Source: Eukaryota sp. TZLM1-RC (lineage: Eukaryota > Metamonada: BaSk clade). Taken from it: a stretch of DNA of 64,000 nt. Positions within the stretch are counted from its first letter, which is position 1. Each line of letters begins with the position of its first letter. Made by a program: the position numbers and the translations under genes. This document shows, one piece after another, positions 1-9,797 of the stretch. The notes below the pieces were generated by a model that ran no database searches, was not told where the DNA came from, and saw nothing but the letters and a program-made list of their open reading frames with translations. The DNA lies in the NCBI GenBank assembly GCA_040285825.1, contig JAUPSS010000005.1:620001-684000 (forward strand). The letters run 5' to 3'.

Positions 1-521
1 TATTTCAATTCAGCAATACTTTCCACAATATCGTCCAATGCACGATGAGTAAGACGCTTAGCGAATCGAGGAAGCGTAGGGAACCTACGGAAAGACAACT
101 CCTTGATGGTGGAGACGTCCACGATGCGATAATGAAGGTACTCATCTACCTTGGGGAAAAACTTCTTGATGAACACACGATCTGCATGTACAGTGTTTCC
201 GGCAAGAACTGCTACGCGACGGTCACAGTGCTTCTTCAGAAAATCAAAAAGCATCTCATGTGCATGTTCTTCTGTAATCGTTGACTCACGCACTCTCTGG
301 GTGAGCCCACTTTTTCCATGAGTGTTAGTGCACCACTCATCCATATTGTCAAGGAGAGAATCGGGTTGATGGATCACAATTGGACCCAATGAGTCCACTT
401 CATTGAGTTCTGAATCAGTGATTATGGCTGCAATCTCCATTACACGGTCATCATCGCCCAGTCCGGTATATTCTCCGTCAAACCAGAAGAGAGGTTGAGA
501 AACTTTTTGTGAAGTAGACAT
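1..521 (-). CDS. REXO2: Oligoribonuclease (Orn/REXO2), 3' end beyond window
   Basis: DEDDh-type 3'-5' exoribonuclease that degrades 2-5 nt RNA oligomers, in mitochondria or cytosol. The start ATG is the complement of 519-521 and the frame is open to base 1, giving 173 codons. Family hallmarks seen in order: Exo I residues in FDGEYTGL (D and E), the block VIHQPDSLLDNMDEWC, THGKSGLT, an AGNTVHADRVF Exo II block, YLHYRIVDVSTIKEL and the Exo III HRALDDI with the catalytic His and Asp. The protein is about 8-10 residues short of its expected end. No intron is needed. No long N-terminal extension suggests a mitochondrial targeting peptide. Identification is very secure because the conserved blocks are nearly unbroken. 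Confidence 0.95.
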   Translation of the reverse strand, partial: MSTSQKVSQPLFWFDGEYTGLGDDDRVMEIAAIITDSELNEVDSLGPIVIHQPDSLLDNMDEWCTNTHGKSGLTQRVRESTITEEHAHEMLFDFLKKHCDRRVAVLAGNTVHADRVFIKKFFPKVDEYLHYRIVDVSTIKELSFRRFPTLPRFAKRLTHRALDDIVESIAELK

Positions 522-1464
522 TAGCAAATAACACAAGAATGATAAAGAATTGATACAAATTGTGTTGATACAAATTGAGTATCGACTTATGTACATCTAC
601 AAAGGGCATCTTATCAAGAACACCAGGTACCCATGGTTTCAATTAGAGAAAAATATCATGCCTTAAAGAGTGTTGGATAAAAGGACGATATTTCTGTTAT
701 GGTCCTTCTGTTGTTCAATTGGCATCGATTGAAATCGCATCTGAATATGAAGCTATTGCACTGTATTTGTATTCCGGAGAATCTTTTTTCTGTGCAGCAT
801 TTAAAGAGTTGTAAATTGGGGATTGTGGCATTCCCGTTTCAAGAATTGTGGTGTTCATTGACAACAAGATATAAGTACGTGTACTCCTTTAGAACTAAAA
901 TTTGTGAATTTTCAGTTAGGGATTAAATACAAGCCAAAGTATATCTCAAAGGAATTCGTTTTTGATTTTTGTCATCGTACTTACCGTACACAGTAACCAT
1001 TACTTTGAATATGCAGCAATATGTTGAACTGGTGTTTTGTTGCTCTGATGCATTCAGGCTATGGTGTGGAAAAGTACATACTTAATAAACAGAAGGTTTG
1101 AAAACATTTTGGATTTGGGTTTTGTTAGTATCTAAAATAAATTGTTCGCTTTTTACAAACACCGATTCTTCTCATAATTAAATTGTCTTTCATTTATTAC
1201 TACTATTTTCCGAGCATCTTGAATAATAGAGAGTTTGGGTTAAGTTTATGCATCAAGGCGCTGAAATTGATATGTAAAATTTACAGCCGTTAATGTACAC
1301 GAAAACAAAATTATTCACAACAATTTATAACAAAAAGGGCTGTTATACACAAAATCTTAAACCTTTTCTTTAAATAACTGACACGTATCAGCAATCTCCT
1401 CAGTATCGACTCAATTTTTCACCTCTTCTTTGACAATCATGAATTTGATTTTGTCCTACTATTA
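522..1464. other. Intergenic, no supported gene
   Basis: About 940 bp of AT-rich DNA between the divergent oligoribonuclease start and a decayed open frame. A 75-codon plus-strand ATG frame at 699-926 has no recognisable domain and no paralogue here, so I do not call it. Confidence 0.5.
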
Positions 1465-2329
1465 TTGTTAAAAATACAAGGAATGAGGAAAAAAACGTTG
1501 AAATTGTTTTCCAGTGCACAAGAACATCCGGAATCATTTACTGAAGCAAATATCAAAATTAATAACTTAATAGAAGGAACTGGAGGAAAAACGTTCAATT
1601 CAAATTTTCCGACATGTAACGCTTGGACCTTCGAAGTTAGTAGCCAAAGATTTGGGGGTATTTTATGGTCATTTTTTACAGATGATGAAATAACTGAGAA
1701 AAAAAGTAATTCAGCATAGAATTCAATGACTGATATTCAACGTATGAATCCAGAAGAACAAAATTTGATATGGTCATAGTTTTGGAAATTAATAGAACAT
1801 TTAGTAAAAAAAGGCTACAAACGTAACAACACCATCAAAATTTATGGTTTTGCAGCCTGTATTGAGGTTGCAGGAGAGGATTGTATTGGCATATCCTTCA
1901 AGCCTGATAGTGCAAAGTTTGCAACGTTTGAGAACTATTTGGATGATTTGGACGTTGAATTTTCCATGATCAAAACACCAAGTACGTAGTGACCACGGTA
2001 AAAATGATTTGCTTTATTTTTGTAGTCAAAAAAGATTCAATTTGTATTTAAAAGAACAATTAAAAAGAGTTAAGCAATATGAGTGGCTGAGATTAACAAA
2101 GTTGGAGTGGTCAAGGGTGTCGAGAGTTCATCAAAACTCAAGCAAATTGACAAATAAAGAGTTTATTTTACAAAAAGGAATAACAGCGGAACAAATAGAA
2201 GCTACATTATCAAAAGAATTACCAAAATCTTTGATATATAATAATTTCTTTTTTTTAACTGGAATATTTAATGAGAAAAAAAATCTATCTAGAATTCAAT
2301 ATCCTCCAAACAAGCGTCACTATTACTGA
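1465..2329 (+). pseudogene. Decayed unidentified coding frame
   Basis: One frame stays protein-like from 1465 to 1992 and is interrupted only by two TAG codons, near 1717 and 1777. It contains the coherent stretch IKIYGFAACIEVAGEDCIGI. A second protein-like frame runs 2009-2329, rich in Lys, Leu and aromatic residues. The two could be joined by removing a GT...AG stretch of about 44 nt around 1982-2025, but that is speculative. The region is followed on the same strand by a LINE scrap and then a Fanzor-like C-terminus at 2679, so it may be the ruined 5' part of the same mobile element. I recognise no family. Alternatively it is an old host pseudogene. Confidence 0.35.
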
Positions 2330-2386
2330 ACCTAATCACAGCATTACGTTCAAATTCTACATCAATAGCTAAAAGTGCCTTTAAAA

Positions 2387-2650
2387 TCATTGTTGAATAG
2401 ACTTGAAAATGCAAAACACAATTCTATTTAACCAGAAAGTGGAATTCATTGTTTTACCAGACCTATTCAGTAACACTTTATTGAAATTTTCAAAAAAGTG
2501 TAACCCTGAAGGTCCAATATTGCCAAAAAGAGAAATTGCAAACGGCACAAACTGATATTTCACATGTTCCACTCCACCTAACTGTGCCAAAGGTTCTTCA
2601 TATTTTTTATCTTCTTTTTTTTCATAATTTCTATTCCTTTGTTGCTTCTA
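2387..2650 (-). mobile_element. LINE remnant, C-terminal endonuclease fragment
   Basis: The minus-strand frame includes KYQFVPFAISLFGNIGPSG and FWLNRIVFCIFKS. These align with the extreme C-terminus of the other retrotransposon copies here (for example KYNLYPFVFSLFGSLAPTA and FWQNRIVFSIFKG near 25700-25880). It is strongly 5'-truncated and diverged, representing a separate subfamily. It sits between two stretches of a plus-strand decayed element. Confidence 0.75.
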
Positions 2651-2690
2651 AGCTATCAAACATCATATTTGATTACTGTTGTTTAGTGAT

Positions 2691-3161
2691 ATGAAACATT
2701 CAAAAAAAAGCAAAGATATTTCCATCATCAGAAAATTAAGACTGACTGAAAAGCAAAGAAAGCAAGAAGATACTATCATAATGTTTGGTGACAATGGCAA
2801 TAAGATAAAGAATTTAAAGCATCATCGATCAAGTAGAGGAGTTGGATGGAAAAATTTCTTTAAGAAAAATGGGTCTACAGTATGTTTAGTTGATGAAAGA
2901 AGCACTTCAAAGTGTCCAACTTGTTGTAACCCAGTAAATGTATTTCTTGACGTTGAGAATCCTAGACCATGGATGAGAGAAAAGTACTCTACTGTGAAAT
3001 GTTTTGCTTTGCTAAGATGTCGATCTGAAGTTTGTAGAGAAAAATGTGATAGAAAGTGCAAGACACTGGATCGTATCAAGTTAGCATGTATCAACATCAA
3101 GGCAATTGTAGATTATTTTGTAGAGGATAGTGTTGGTGATAGGCCTCCATATTTGTCTTAA
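2691..3161 (+). pseudogene. Fanzor (eukaryotic TnpB-like) C-terminal remnant
   Basis: The frame has the OrfB/TnpB C-terminal layout: a FGDNGNK segment, then VCLVDERSTSKCPTC (the DExxTSxxCxxC entry to the zinc ribbon), a second Cys cluster (RCRSEVCREKCDRKC), then LDRIKLACINIKAI where RuvC-III (normally RDxNAxxNI) is expected. TnpB homologues in eukaryotes are Fanzors, RNA-guided nucleases carried on transposons. Here the N-terminal domains and first RuvC motifs are not found in frame, and RuvC-III is altered, so an active enzyme is unlikely. It ends at a TAA at 3159-3161. Call rests on motif order, not on a database search. Confidence 0.7.
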
Positions 3162-3228
3162 GTTATAGTGTTTTGCAACAGTAAATCCGTTGCTTTTTGG
3201 ATTTTTCCCTTGGGTATTCAATATCATG

Positions 3229-4690
3229 TCATAACATCAGCAATGCAGCATGTTTCACCATTATACCATTCACATAATAATATTCAACCAAACTCTTCGA
3301 GTCTTTTCCTTTACAAGTACATTGAAAACCTCCTCCATCGAAAGCCAAAGTAAACTTACCTAGAGAACCGAGCAAAGCAAAAACTAAGGGGCATAAATAA
3401 TTTTGGGAATGAGAATTTTCATTGACAGAAGAAATAGGTTTCGTGTATTTAGGAATTGTATATTTTTCTCCAGATAGAGAAAAATTATTGACAGCTGAAT
3501 TAATGAAGTGTTGGTTTGAATAATTACAAGGGTCAACAGACATGGCGTCTAAAATAGTAAAGCTTCCATTTAAGCCGGGAACAACCAAATCACCTCTTGT
3601 CTTGTCCTTACCCATAGAGGCTCTATTATAGGGCGTACTATCAATATTGGGGTCATGAAGAATTAATTTTGATAACAACGGCTCTAAAAAGGAATCTACT
3701 CGATATGATTTGCACATGACATAAATTTGGTCCCTGACATTATCATGCACTTTACTTCTCAATGTCATGAAATGCTCACAGTTCAGAAGTTGAGTAAACA
3801 AAAGAGGTTTACCACAATTACATGTTAAATGATTAAGGAAATTTTTTGGCCATATAAAACAACGAAAACGCGTGTTTTAAAGCAATTCATTGTCAAAAGA
3901 AGTCTATAAATTGAGGCAATTTGAGTTACTAAAGCAGCAGCAGAACTATCACGAATGTCCTTTAAAAAATTTCCAAAAGCGGGATTTTCAGTTTTGGCCA
4001 AGCCAAGTCTTACTTGATAATCCAAGCCTTCATATAATTTAACCAGATGGTGCTAAAGCTTTTTCATTCAAAACGTCAACTTGGGAGTGATCGGTTTGCA
4101 ATTTCCGGAACATTTTGAGGAAAACACTGAATCCAGATATCACTGGGCAAATTATCTAATTCAAATTGAAATTGATTTGAGTAAAAATTTGATTCACCAT
4201 GGATCAGATGAACATCATAAGGGAACCTTTGGAAAAATTGAAAAACAAAAGTTTTTCCACCTCCAGAAAATGCTGCGTTACACAAAATCGAAGATTTGAT
4301 GAAACCAATTCCACCCAAATCAGCAGAACAAAATACATGACTTCGAATCAAAGATTCATTAACTTCTAATAAGGAAGAAGAGAATTTGACCCGCAGTTTG
4401 TTAAAAGATTTGCAAAAATCAAGAGACACAGAAGAGCGAGTTAATCTTTAAATACGAGTGAATTTTCCAGAATAACAAATTTTTAAAAAAATTTGATGTG
4501 TTTTTCAATGTCACATTGAGCAATAAAACTAAGAGCCTTGTCAAAATTCTCCAATAAATTGTTCAACTGGGAATAAATTTCATACAAATTACCAAGCATA
4601 CATCCAGGAAACTCAAACGCTTGTTGGTCATAATTGATAAAAGCAATCTGAGCACCACCAATCAATAAAGATTGTTGTCTCTACTAATAA
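3229..4690 (-). mobile_element. LINE copy A, truncated and decayed
   Basis: Several minus-strand frames together recover the region after the reverse transcriptase: thumb/connection segment (4076-4665), an NPAFGNFLKDIRDS segment (3825-4025), the LLNCEHFMTLRSKVHDNVRD block that follows the CCHC motif, and the endonuclease core with RGDLVVPGLNGSFTILDAMS. The frames shift at least three times and the RT catalytic part is missing. Closest relative in the window is copy B (19410-21620), sharing the PKYTKPISSVNENSHSQ block. Confidence 0.85.
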
Positions 4691-4694
4691 TAAA

Positions 4695-4815
4695 AAGCGA
4701 GTTGTTCAAGTGAATGACCAAAATTTCTCGCCATTCAATTCATTGGCTTTTCACTAAGTTAAAGGTTTAGTTAAGGTTTATTGTGGAGTTTAAATTTTTT
4801 TATGTTGCTGGAATA
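4695..4815 (+). repeat. LINE 3' tail remnant
   Basis: Plus-strand sequence matching the tail at about 31305-31410: both have a GCGAGT...CTCTCGTCATTCAATT-like core followed by a TAAGGTTT stretch and GGAATAAAC. Only the 3' non-coding end remains. It lies immediately upstream of the 4876 gene. Confidence 0.55.
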
Positions 4816-4875
4816 AACGTTTACTTTGAAATAATTATGATTGGAAGATTCACAAATTTGATAACTCAACCGGAA

Positions 4876-6218
4876 ATGTCTCACGATCAACATGATATTC
4901 CATCCGTGGACAGTACTCCTCCTGCATTGGTAGATCAGGAATCATCGGAGGCCATACCTTATCATACATCTTCCCCATTTTCCGTTTCACAAGACCCACT
5001 TCACAATACGACCCAACAATTTACTATTTCCGATGATGTCAGTCCCCGTCAAATTCACACTGAACCTCCTCGATTCACCTCTACCTTCTCTTTTGAAACA
5101 CTCCAAGAACTCCCTCTCCCTGAACACACAACATCCTTTCTTTCCTTCCTCTCGAGCCACGTCAGCCAGCTTCTATCACGTGATCGTTTTGCACTTTTGA
5201 CCCTTTGGAAACGTTTCATTAACCTTGCTGACATTGAGATCGTGAGACAACACCACCATCGATGTGTGTTTTGTAGACTTACCTTACCCCAGTCCTTTCC
5301 ATTCAAAACTCAATATTCAATCATTTTGCTTCATATAATAACTCTAGTGGTTTAATTAAACCTTTAATTATAATTATTAATAGATTTACTACAGACAAAT
5401 CTTTATCTGTTTTTCATTTACCATTATTGAAAACTATTTGGGAATGTGGATTTTGGAATTTAATTCCAAAGTTATCAAATATTTTGATGAATACCTATCA
5501 GAGTGATGAAATTTTCCCACCAAAAGCAGCTCAAATTCTCGAATATTTAAAAATTTTGTCATATCTCCACGCCAACCTTTACGATTTCAAACAGTGTTTT
5601 TCCTTCATTTCAATGTTCGAATCTATTTCAGATGATGTAAATTCTGAATTTTCTTTATTATCTGATGTAATTACTTCAATATTAGAAAAACCAAAGAAAA
5701 TAGACAAGGAAATCTTTAAGCAAGATACGAATCTTGCTGAGTTTAAGAAAATTGTCAAAATTTTGGGAAATTTTGACGGTTCGAATAGAGCTCATTTGGT
5801 TGAAATATTGAGCAAAGTTGAACCTTTTGTTTCACATTTTGGATTAAATTTTGTTAAATCTTCACCTCATATTCATTTGCTTAAAGGTCTTGACTCTGTA
5901 GCAACTGTCTGGAAGACACTTTCCCAATCAAAAATGATTGATTTGATTGGGTTTGATGGTGAATTTGATTTAGAACGCGAATTATTGAAAATTTACTTTA
6001 ACTCAAATTTTTCACATTTAATCGGGGTTATTCCAAGAATAGATCAGAAGTCAGGGTCAATTTCTCTCGAATATAGGCCTATTGATTCAACTGAGGTTTT
6101 CAAAAAACTTTCTGAATTTAGTCATCAAATAAAAGTAGGCGAAGTTGCACACAAAAGGAATAATTTAGAAGGATTAAAGATTAAAAACAAGGAGAGAAGA
6201 ACAACTTTTCCACTTTAG
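4876..6218 (+). CDS. Unknown alpha-helical protein, two exons
   Basis: Predicted exons 4876-5241 and 5277-6218, with an intron of 35 nt (GTGAGACA...TTTTGTAG) that restores frame exactly between IEI and TYLTP. The product is 435 aa. Residues 1-90 are Ser/Thr/Pro-rich and likely disordered; from about residue 95 the protein is Leu/Ile/Phe-rich and helical, resembling a helical-repeat or vesicle-trafficking scaffold, but I recognise no family. The C-terminus is basic (KNKERRTTF). I chose the ATG at 4876 because upstream sequence is a LINE tail. Spliced reading is favoured because the downstream frame remains open back to the acceptor and has no ATG of its own near its beginning. Confidence 0.7.
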
Positions 6219-6721
6219 ATGTATATATGTCAAAATAAAAGGTCATTAATCATTTTGATTGGTAATTTGATGGGTAAAAACATAAATAGTACAAATTTTG
6301 ATCATATTAACCAACAATAACAATTTCTAAATATTCATCAATAACAGTAGATTAGTTTCACAATCAAAATAACCCCTAAAACAACAACTAAGTAAATTTT
6401 AATTAAATAATTATGAAAACTAGAACAATTTTGTGACAATATTACTGTTTAGTATCCTTGACACAAGCCTGAGGACAGCAGGAAAAGAAAGAGTTCAAAA
6501 ATAGTTGAAAATTATAGAATGGGTTAAGTAAAAACAAAAACAACTAAAGCCGATGCTTATGGAAAAAACCAAAAGGTAAAAATAACTGGCTTATTTAAGA
6601 TTAATAAATCTATTTACAAGAATAACAAATTAAAATAATTATGGACAAGAAAAAAAACTTGAAAAATCAAAAAAATACGAAAATGATAAATAATATAAGT
6701 ACAATTAAATAAAAAAATAAA
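6219..6721. other. AT-rich intergenic between convergent genes
   Basis: About 500 bp, very AT-rich with A-runs and AATAAA-like motifs, between two genes whose 3' ends face each other. Presumably holds both polyadenylation sites. No coding frame or repeat recognised. Confidence 0.6.
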
Positions 6722-7195
6722 TTAAATACTCAAATCTATTTCCTCTTCACTAGGAACTCCCTCCTCAATCACTGGATCTAATGCTACGTCAACAGTCCTT
6801 GCTCTTTTGTGAGGAGGTTCATCAACATTAGGGTTAGGGTTAGAAGAGTCAACAGAATTAAGAATTGATAGTATCTTGTTCAAATCTTCATCAGAAATCT
6901 TACGTAGCATTCTCCCAAATGCTCCTACTTGAGAAAGTTCATCAAATAGTGATTGTGGAGGGGGACTAGGTTTGGACCATATCACACCTCGTTTAAGAAG
7001 AGAAGAGAGTTCACGGGATGGTGGTTTAGAAGCAGCTGATGGTTGGGATTTGTGAGGACTTTCAAGAGAATGGGTACATGTAGCTTTGTTTCCTTGCTGT
7101 TGACAATGTGCGCAAGTGTAACATCGTTTGTCAGAGCCAGAAGGTTCACCACAGGTCATGGGCAGAGGGAATGGTAATTGAAAATTATTTACCAT
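6722..7195 (-). CDS. Small Cys-containing unknown protein (157 aa)
   Basis: Single-exon frame with ATG at 7195. An N-terminal CYTCAHCQQQGNKATC cluster gives four close cysteines and, with the upstream TCGEPSG, may form a zinc site. The centre is Pro/Ser-rich, residues around 95-115 form a short helix (RMLRKISDEDLNKILSIL), and the tail is acidic. A bipartite basic stretch PHKRART could serve as a nuclear localisation signal. The repeated NPNPN codons are written by a TTAGGGTTAGGG-type sequence. Function unknown. Its start lies only 26 bp from the DDRGK1-flanking inverted repeat. Confidence 0.6.
   Translation of the reverse strand: MVNNFQLPFPLPMTCGEPSGSDKRCYTCAHCQQQGNKATCTHSLESPHKSQPSAASKPPSRELSSLLKRGVIWSKPSPPPQSLFDELSQVGAFGRMLRKISDEDLNKILSILNSVDSSNPNPNVDEPPHKRARTVDVALDPVIEEGVPSEEEIDLSI
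6828..6843. repeat. Telomere-like TTAGGG repeat inside a gene
   Basis: TTAGGGTTAGGGTTAG on the plus strand, coding NPNPN on the minus strand. Confidence 0.85.
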
Positions 7196-7220
7196 TATTA
7201 CATTATTGCCAATTTTTTAT

Positions 7221-7800
7221 ATTTATTGAATTTGCACACTTGATTAAATTAAATCATAACTAATGGGACGACTATCATTAAACCAAGATTTCCTCTACAA
7301 AATCTTGATTTGCTTGCTGTCTAGCTAAAGCTTCTCTAATTCGATTGAAAAACCGCGGTAATCTATTAATAATGGCAAATTGAATCCGTGAACGCCCACA
7401 TTATTGCTGAAATACACTGTGAATTATTATGACAATAAAATTAATAGTACATTATTAGTCAGTAAAAAAACTAAATAAAAGCCTAAGACTTACTGACATT
7501 ATTAAGACTCTGACCAAAAACTCTGAATTGGGACTGATACTACAAGTTTTCAAAGATCCATTCAAAGATCCCCGGAGTTTCATCCTTTCGCTTGGCGCTA
7601 ATTAAATTCAATAGAAGAAAGACAGAAAGAGTCTATTCTCGTTTCAATTGTGTCATTTTATGTAACACAATTTATTTGGAAATCTTTAATCAAACTAAAT
7701 TGTTTCCATTGTTTAGCCGGAATCAATCACGTTTCGTGTTTGTTGAAAGAAATAGTCAATAATTTCTGAACAGTCCATTTATTATTAGAATTATATATTA
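7221..7800. repeat. Left arm of 580-bp inverted repeat around DDRGK1
   Basis: Reverse complement of 9081-9660 with the same length and only a couple of mismatches noticed (near 7251 and 7540). The outer ~172 bp is the 3' tail of the main LINE family in minus orientation (ends at ATTTATTGAATTTGCAC). The inner ~408 bp is unrelated to the LINE and non-coding. Confidence 0.95.
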
Positions 7801-7974
7801 TCATTATTTACTATTTACTATTTTGGAATTTTACTTGATTACGTCAACAAGAATATTTTGTCTAATTTAAATCTAAAAAAAGTTGTCTGTGGATAGAAAG
7901 TAAATGTACCATATTCAATTGCAATAATTCATCCAATTTACATTTGCTGTAAAATTGGAACGGAAAAAATTAAT

Positions 7975-8758
7975 TTACTCAACCAAATTTATTATTTTCA
8001 AACATTCTTGACAAAATTCTTCCTTGGTGAAGCTTCCCTTTTTATCAATAAAAGTAATTAATTTTTCAACTTCCATTGGTGTCACGTATACAAAATAATC
8101 ACCATCAAAATAACCGACAATTTGACTGTCATCAATCAATCTGGTCAATCGAAGCCTACAGTCCCGGTCAGAAATACCAAAGTGACTGGCAACTTCCCTA
8201 ATCAACACCTGCTTTCTTTCCTTTGCAAACGAAACCAAATCACTAGATATCTGAATCTCAACAGCATCCTTCACTGGTGCATAACGTCCACTCGCCAATG
8301 TTTTGAAGTGCTCCTTCCACCTACTGTACTCTTCTTGCATTTGACGCTCCTTGATTTCAGCCTGACGGGCATTTTCTTGATCTTTCCTCCTTTCTTCTTC
8401 GATCTCCTTCTGTCTTTGGAGTCTGTACCGTTCTTCTTCCTCTTCTTGACGTTGTCTCGCCTGTTCTCGTTCACTTTGCTCAATGAGGCGCTGTCTCCTC
8501 ATTTCGTGTTTTTGTTGCATTTTTTCTTGTTTTTTCTTACCAACTCGTTCTAGAATGAGAATGGGGAGTAGTCACACTTCTTATGAGTAATTCATTGGCA
8601 GCATCTTCATGCTGAAGGTCAAGTTCCGCAAGTTGTTCATTAAGTTGTTCAGAAGGGGGATTGAGAAGATCTGAGTTATAAAGTCTGTACAGAATGTAAA
8701 TGATAACCAGTAGAAGTATCACGGCGAGTACAAAACCCACGCCATGGACTGAGTACAT
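7975..8758 (-). CDS. DDRGK1: DDRGK1 / UFBP1 homologue, ER membrane UFMylation adaptor
   Basis: Exon 1 is 8758-8578, intron 8577-8550 (28 nt, GTGTGACT...TTCTAG), exon 2 is 8549-7975; product 251 aa. Residues 6-26 are a single N-terminal transmembrane anchor. Splicing yields RKRVGKKKQEKMQQKHEMRR, matching the family's RVGxKK start of a long Arg/Glu/Gln-rich coiled coil (about residues 61-125). The C-terminal winged-helix domain follows, with GYFDGDYFVYVTPMEVEKL where other members carry DDRGKFIYIT, so the eponymous motif itself is not conserved. In other eukaryotes the protein recruits the UFL1 E3 ligase to the ER for UFM1 conjugation. Without the intron the anchor and coil are in different frames. 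The gene sits between two inverted repeat arms. Confidence 0.92.
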
Positions 8759-9080
8759 GGATTGAAGATCTAAGGAGGATCAGGTCAAGCTAAACTTTTT
8801 GATTGAATTTCCTCCAATTTTGATTTCTGTTCCACTTCTTGTCAATTATTTCAAACCAAAACGCCAATCTCCCTAATGCAAACACCATACACATCAAACT
8901 TTTGACCAATTTTTTAAATTGATTTAATTTAACTTTCATGTCTGACCTTGCATTTTTTTTGACGCAATATATTTTATTCATTTAACAAAAAATATGAAAA
9001 AATAAAATGACTGACCTTGCAGTGATGAAATATTTCATTCGATATTGTTTATGTGTGAATATACTTCAATCCATATAACA

Positions 9081-9660
9081 TAATATATAATTCTAATAAT
9101 AAATGGACTGTTCAGAAATTATTGACTATTTCTTTCAACAAACACGAAACGTGATTGATTCCGGCTAAACAATGGAAACAATTTAGTTTGATTAAAGATT
9201 TCCAAATAAATTGTGTTACATAAAATGACACAATTGAAACGAGAATAGACTCTTTCTGTCTTTCTTCTATTGAATTTAATTAGCGCCAAGCGAAAGGATG
9301 AAACTCCGGGGATCTTTGAATGGATCTTTGAAAACTTGTAGTGTCAGTCCCAATTCAGAGTTTTTGGTCAGAGTCTTAATAATGTCAGTAAGTCTTAGGC
9401 TTTTATTTAGTTTTTTTACTGACTAATAATGTACTATTAATTTTATTGTCATAATAATTCACAGTGTATTTCAGCAATAATGTGGGCGTTCACGGATTCA
9501 ATTTGCCATTATTAATAGATTACCGCGGTTTTTCAATCGAATTAGAGAAGCTTTAGCTAGACAGCAAGCAAATCAAGATTTTGTAGAGGAAATCTTGGTT
9601 TAATGATAGTCGTCCCATTAGTTATGATTTTATTTAATCAAGTGTGCAAATTCAATAAAT
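9081..9660. repeat. Right arm of 580-bp inverted repeat around DDRGK1
   Basis: Mirror of 7221-7800. The outer ~172 bp (9489-9660) reads as a LINE 3' end on the plus strand, including the last codons FVEEILV and the terminal CAAATTCAATAAAT. The chimeric junction at GCGTTCACGG is identical in both arms, showing that they descend from one chimeric sequence. Confidence 0.95.
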
Positions 9661-9797
9661 TAATATTTATCTTGTCAACCAATATTTCAAGCACACTCCA
9701 TAAGTTCATTCATTGTTCTAGAATAATTTCAACATGACAAAATTCCATTTGGTGATGTGTCAAATAACTGAAAAAATTTTTCCAACTAATTTTGAAC

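Noticed and set aside
45-284. Plus-strand ATG frame of 79 codons
   Set aside because: Antisense shadow of the oligoribonuclease gene, whose conserved motifs are on the minus strand.
8790-8981. 63-codon minus-strand frame upstream of DDRGK1
   Set aside because: Low complexity, no domain, and inside the probable promoter of DDRGK1.
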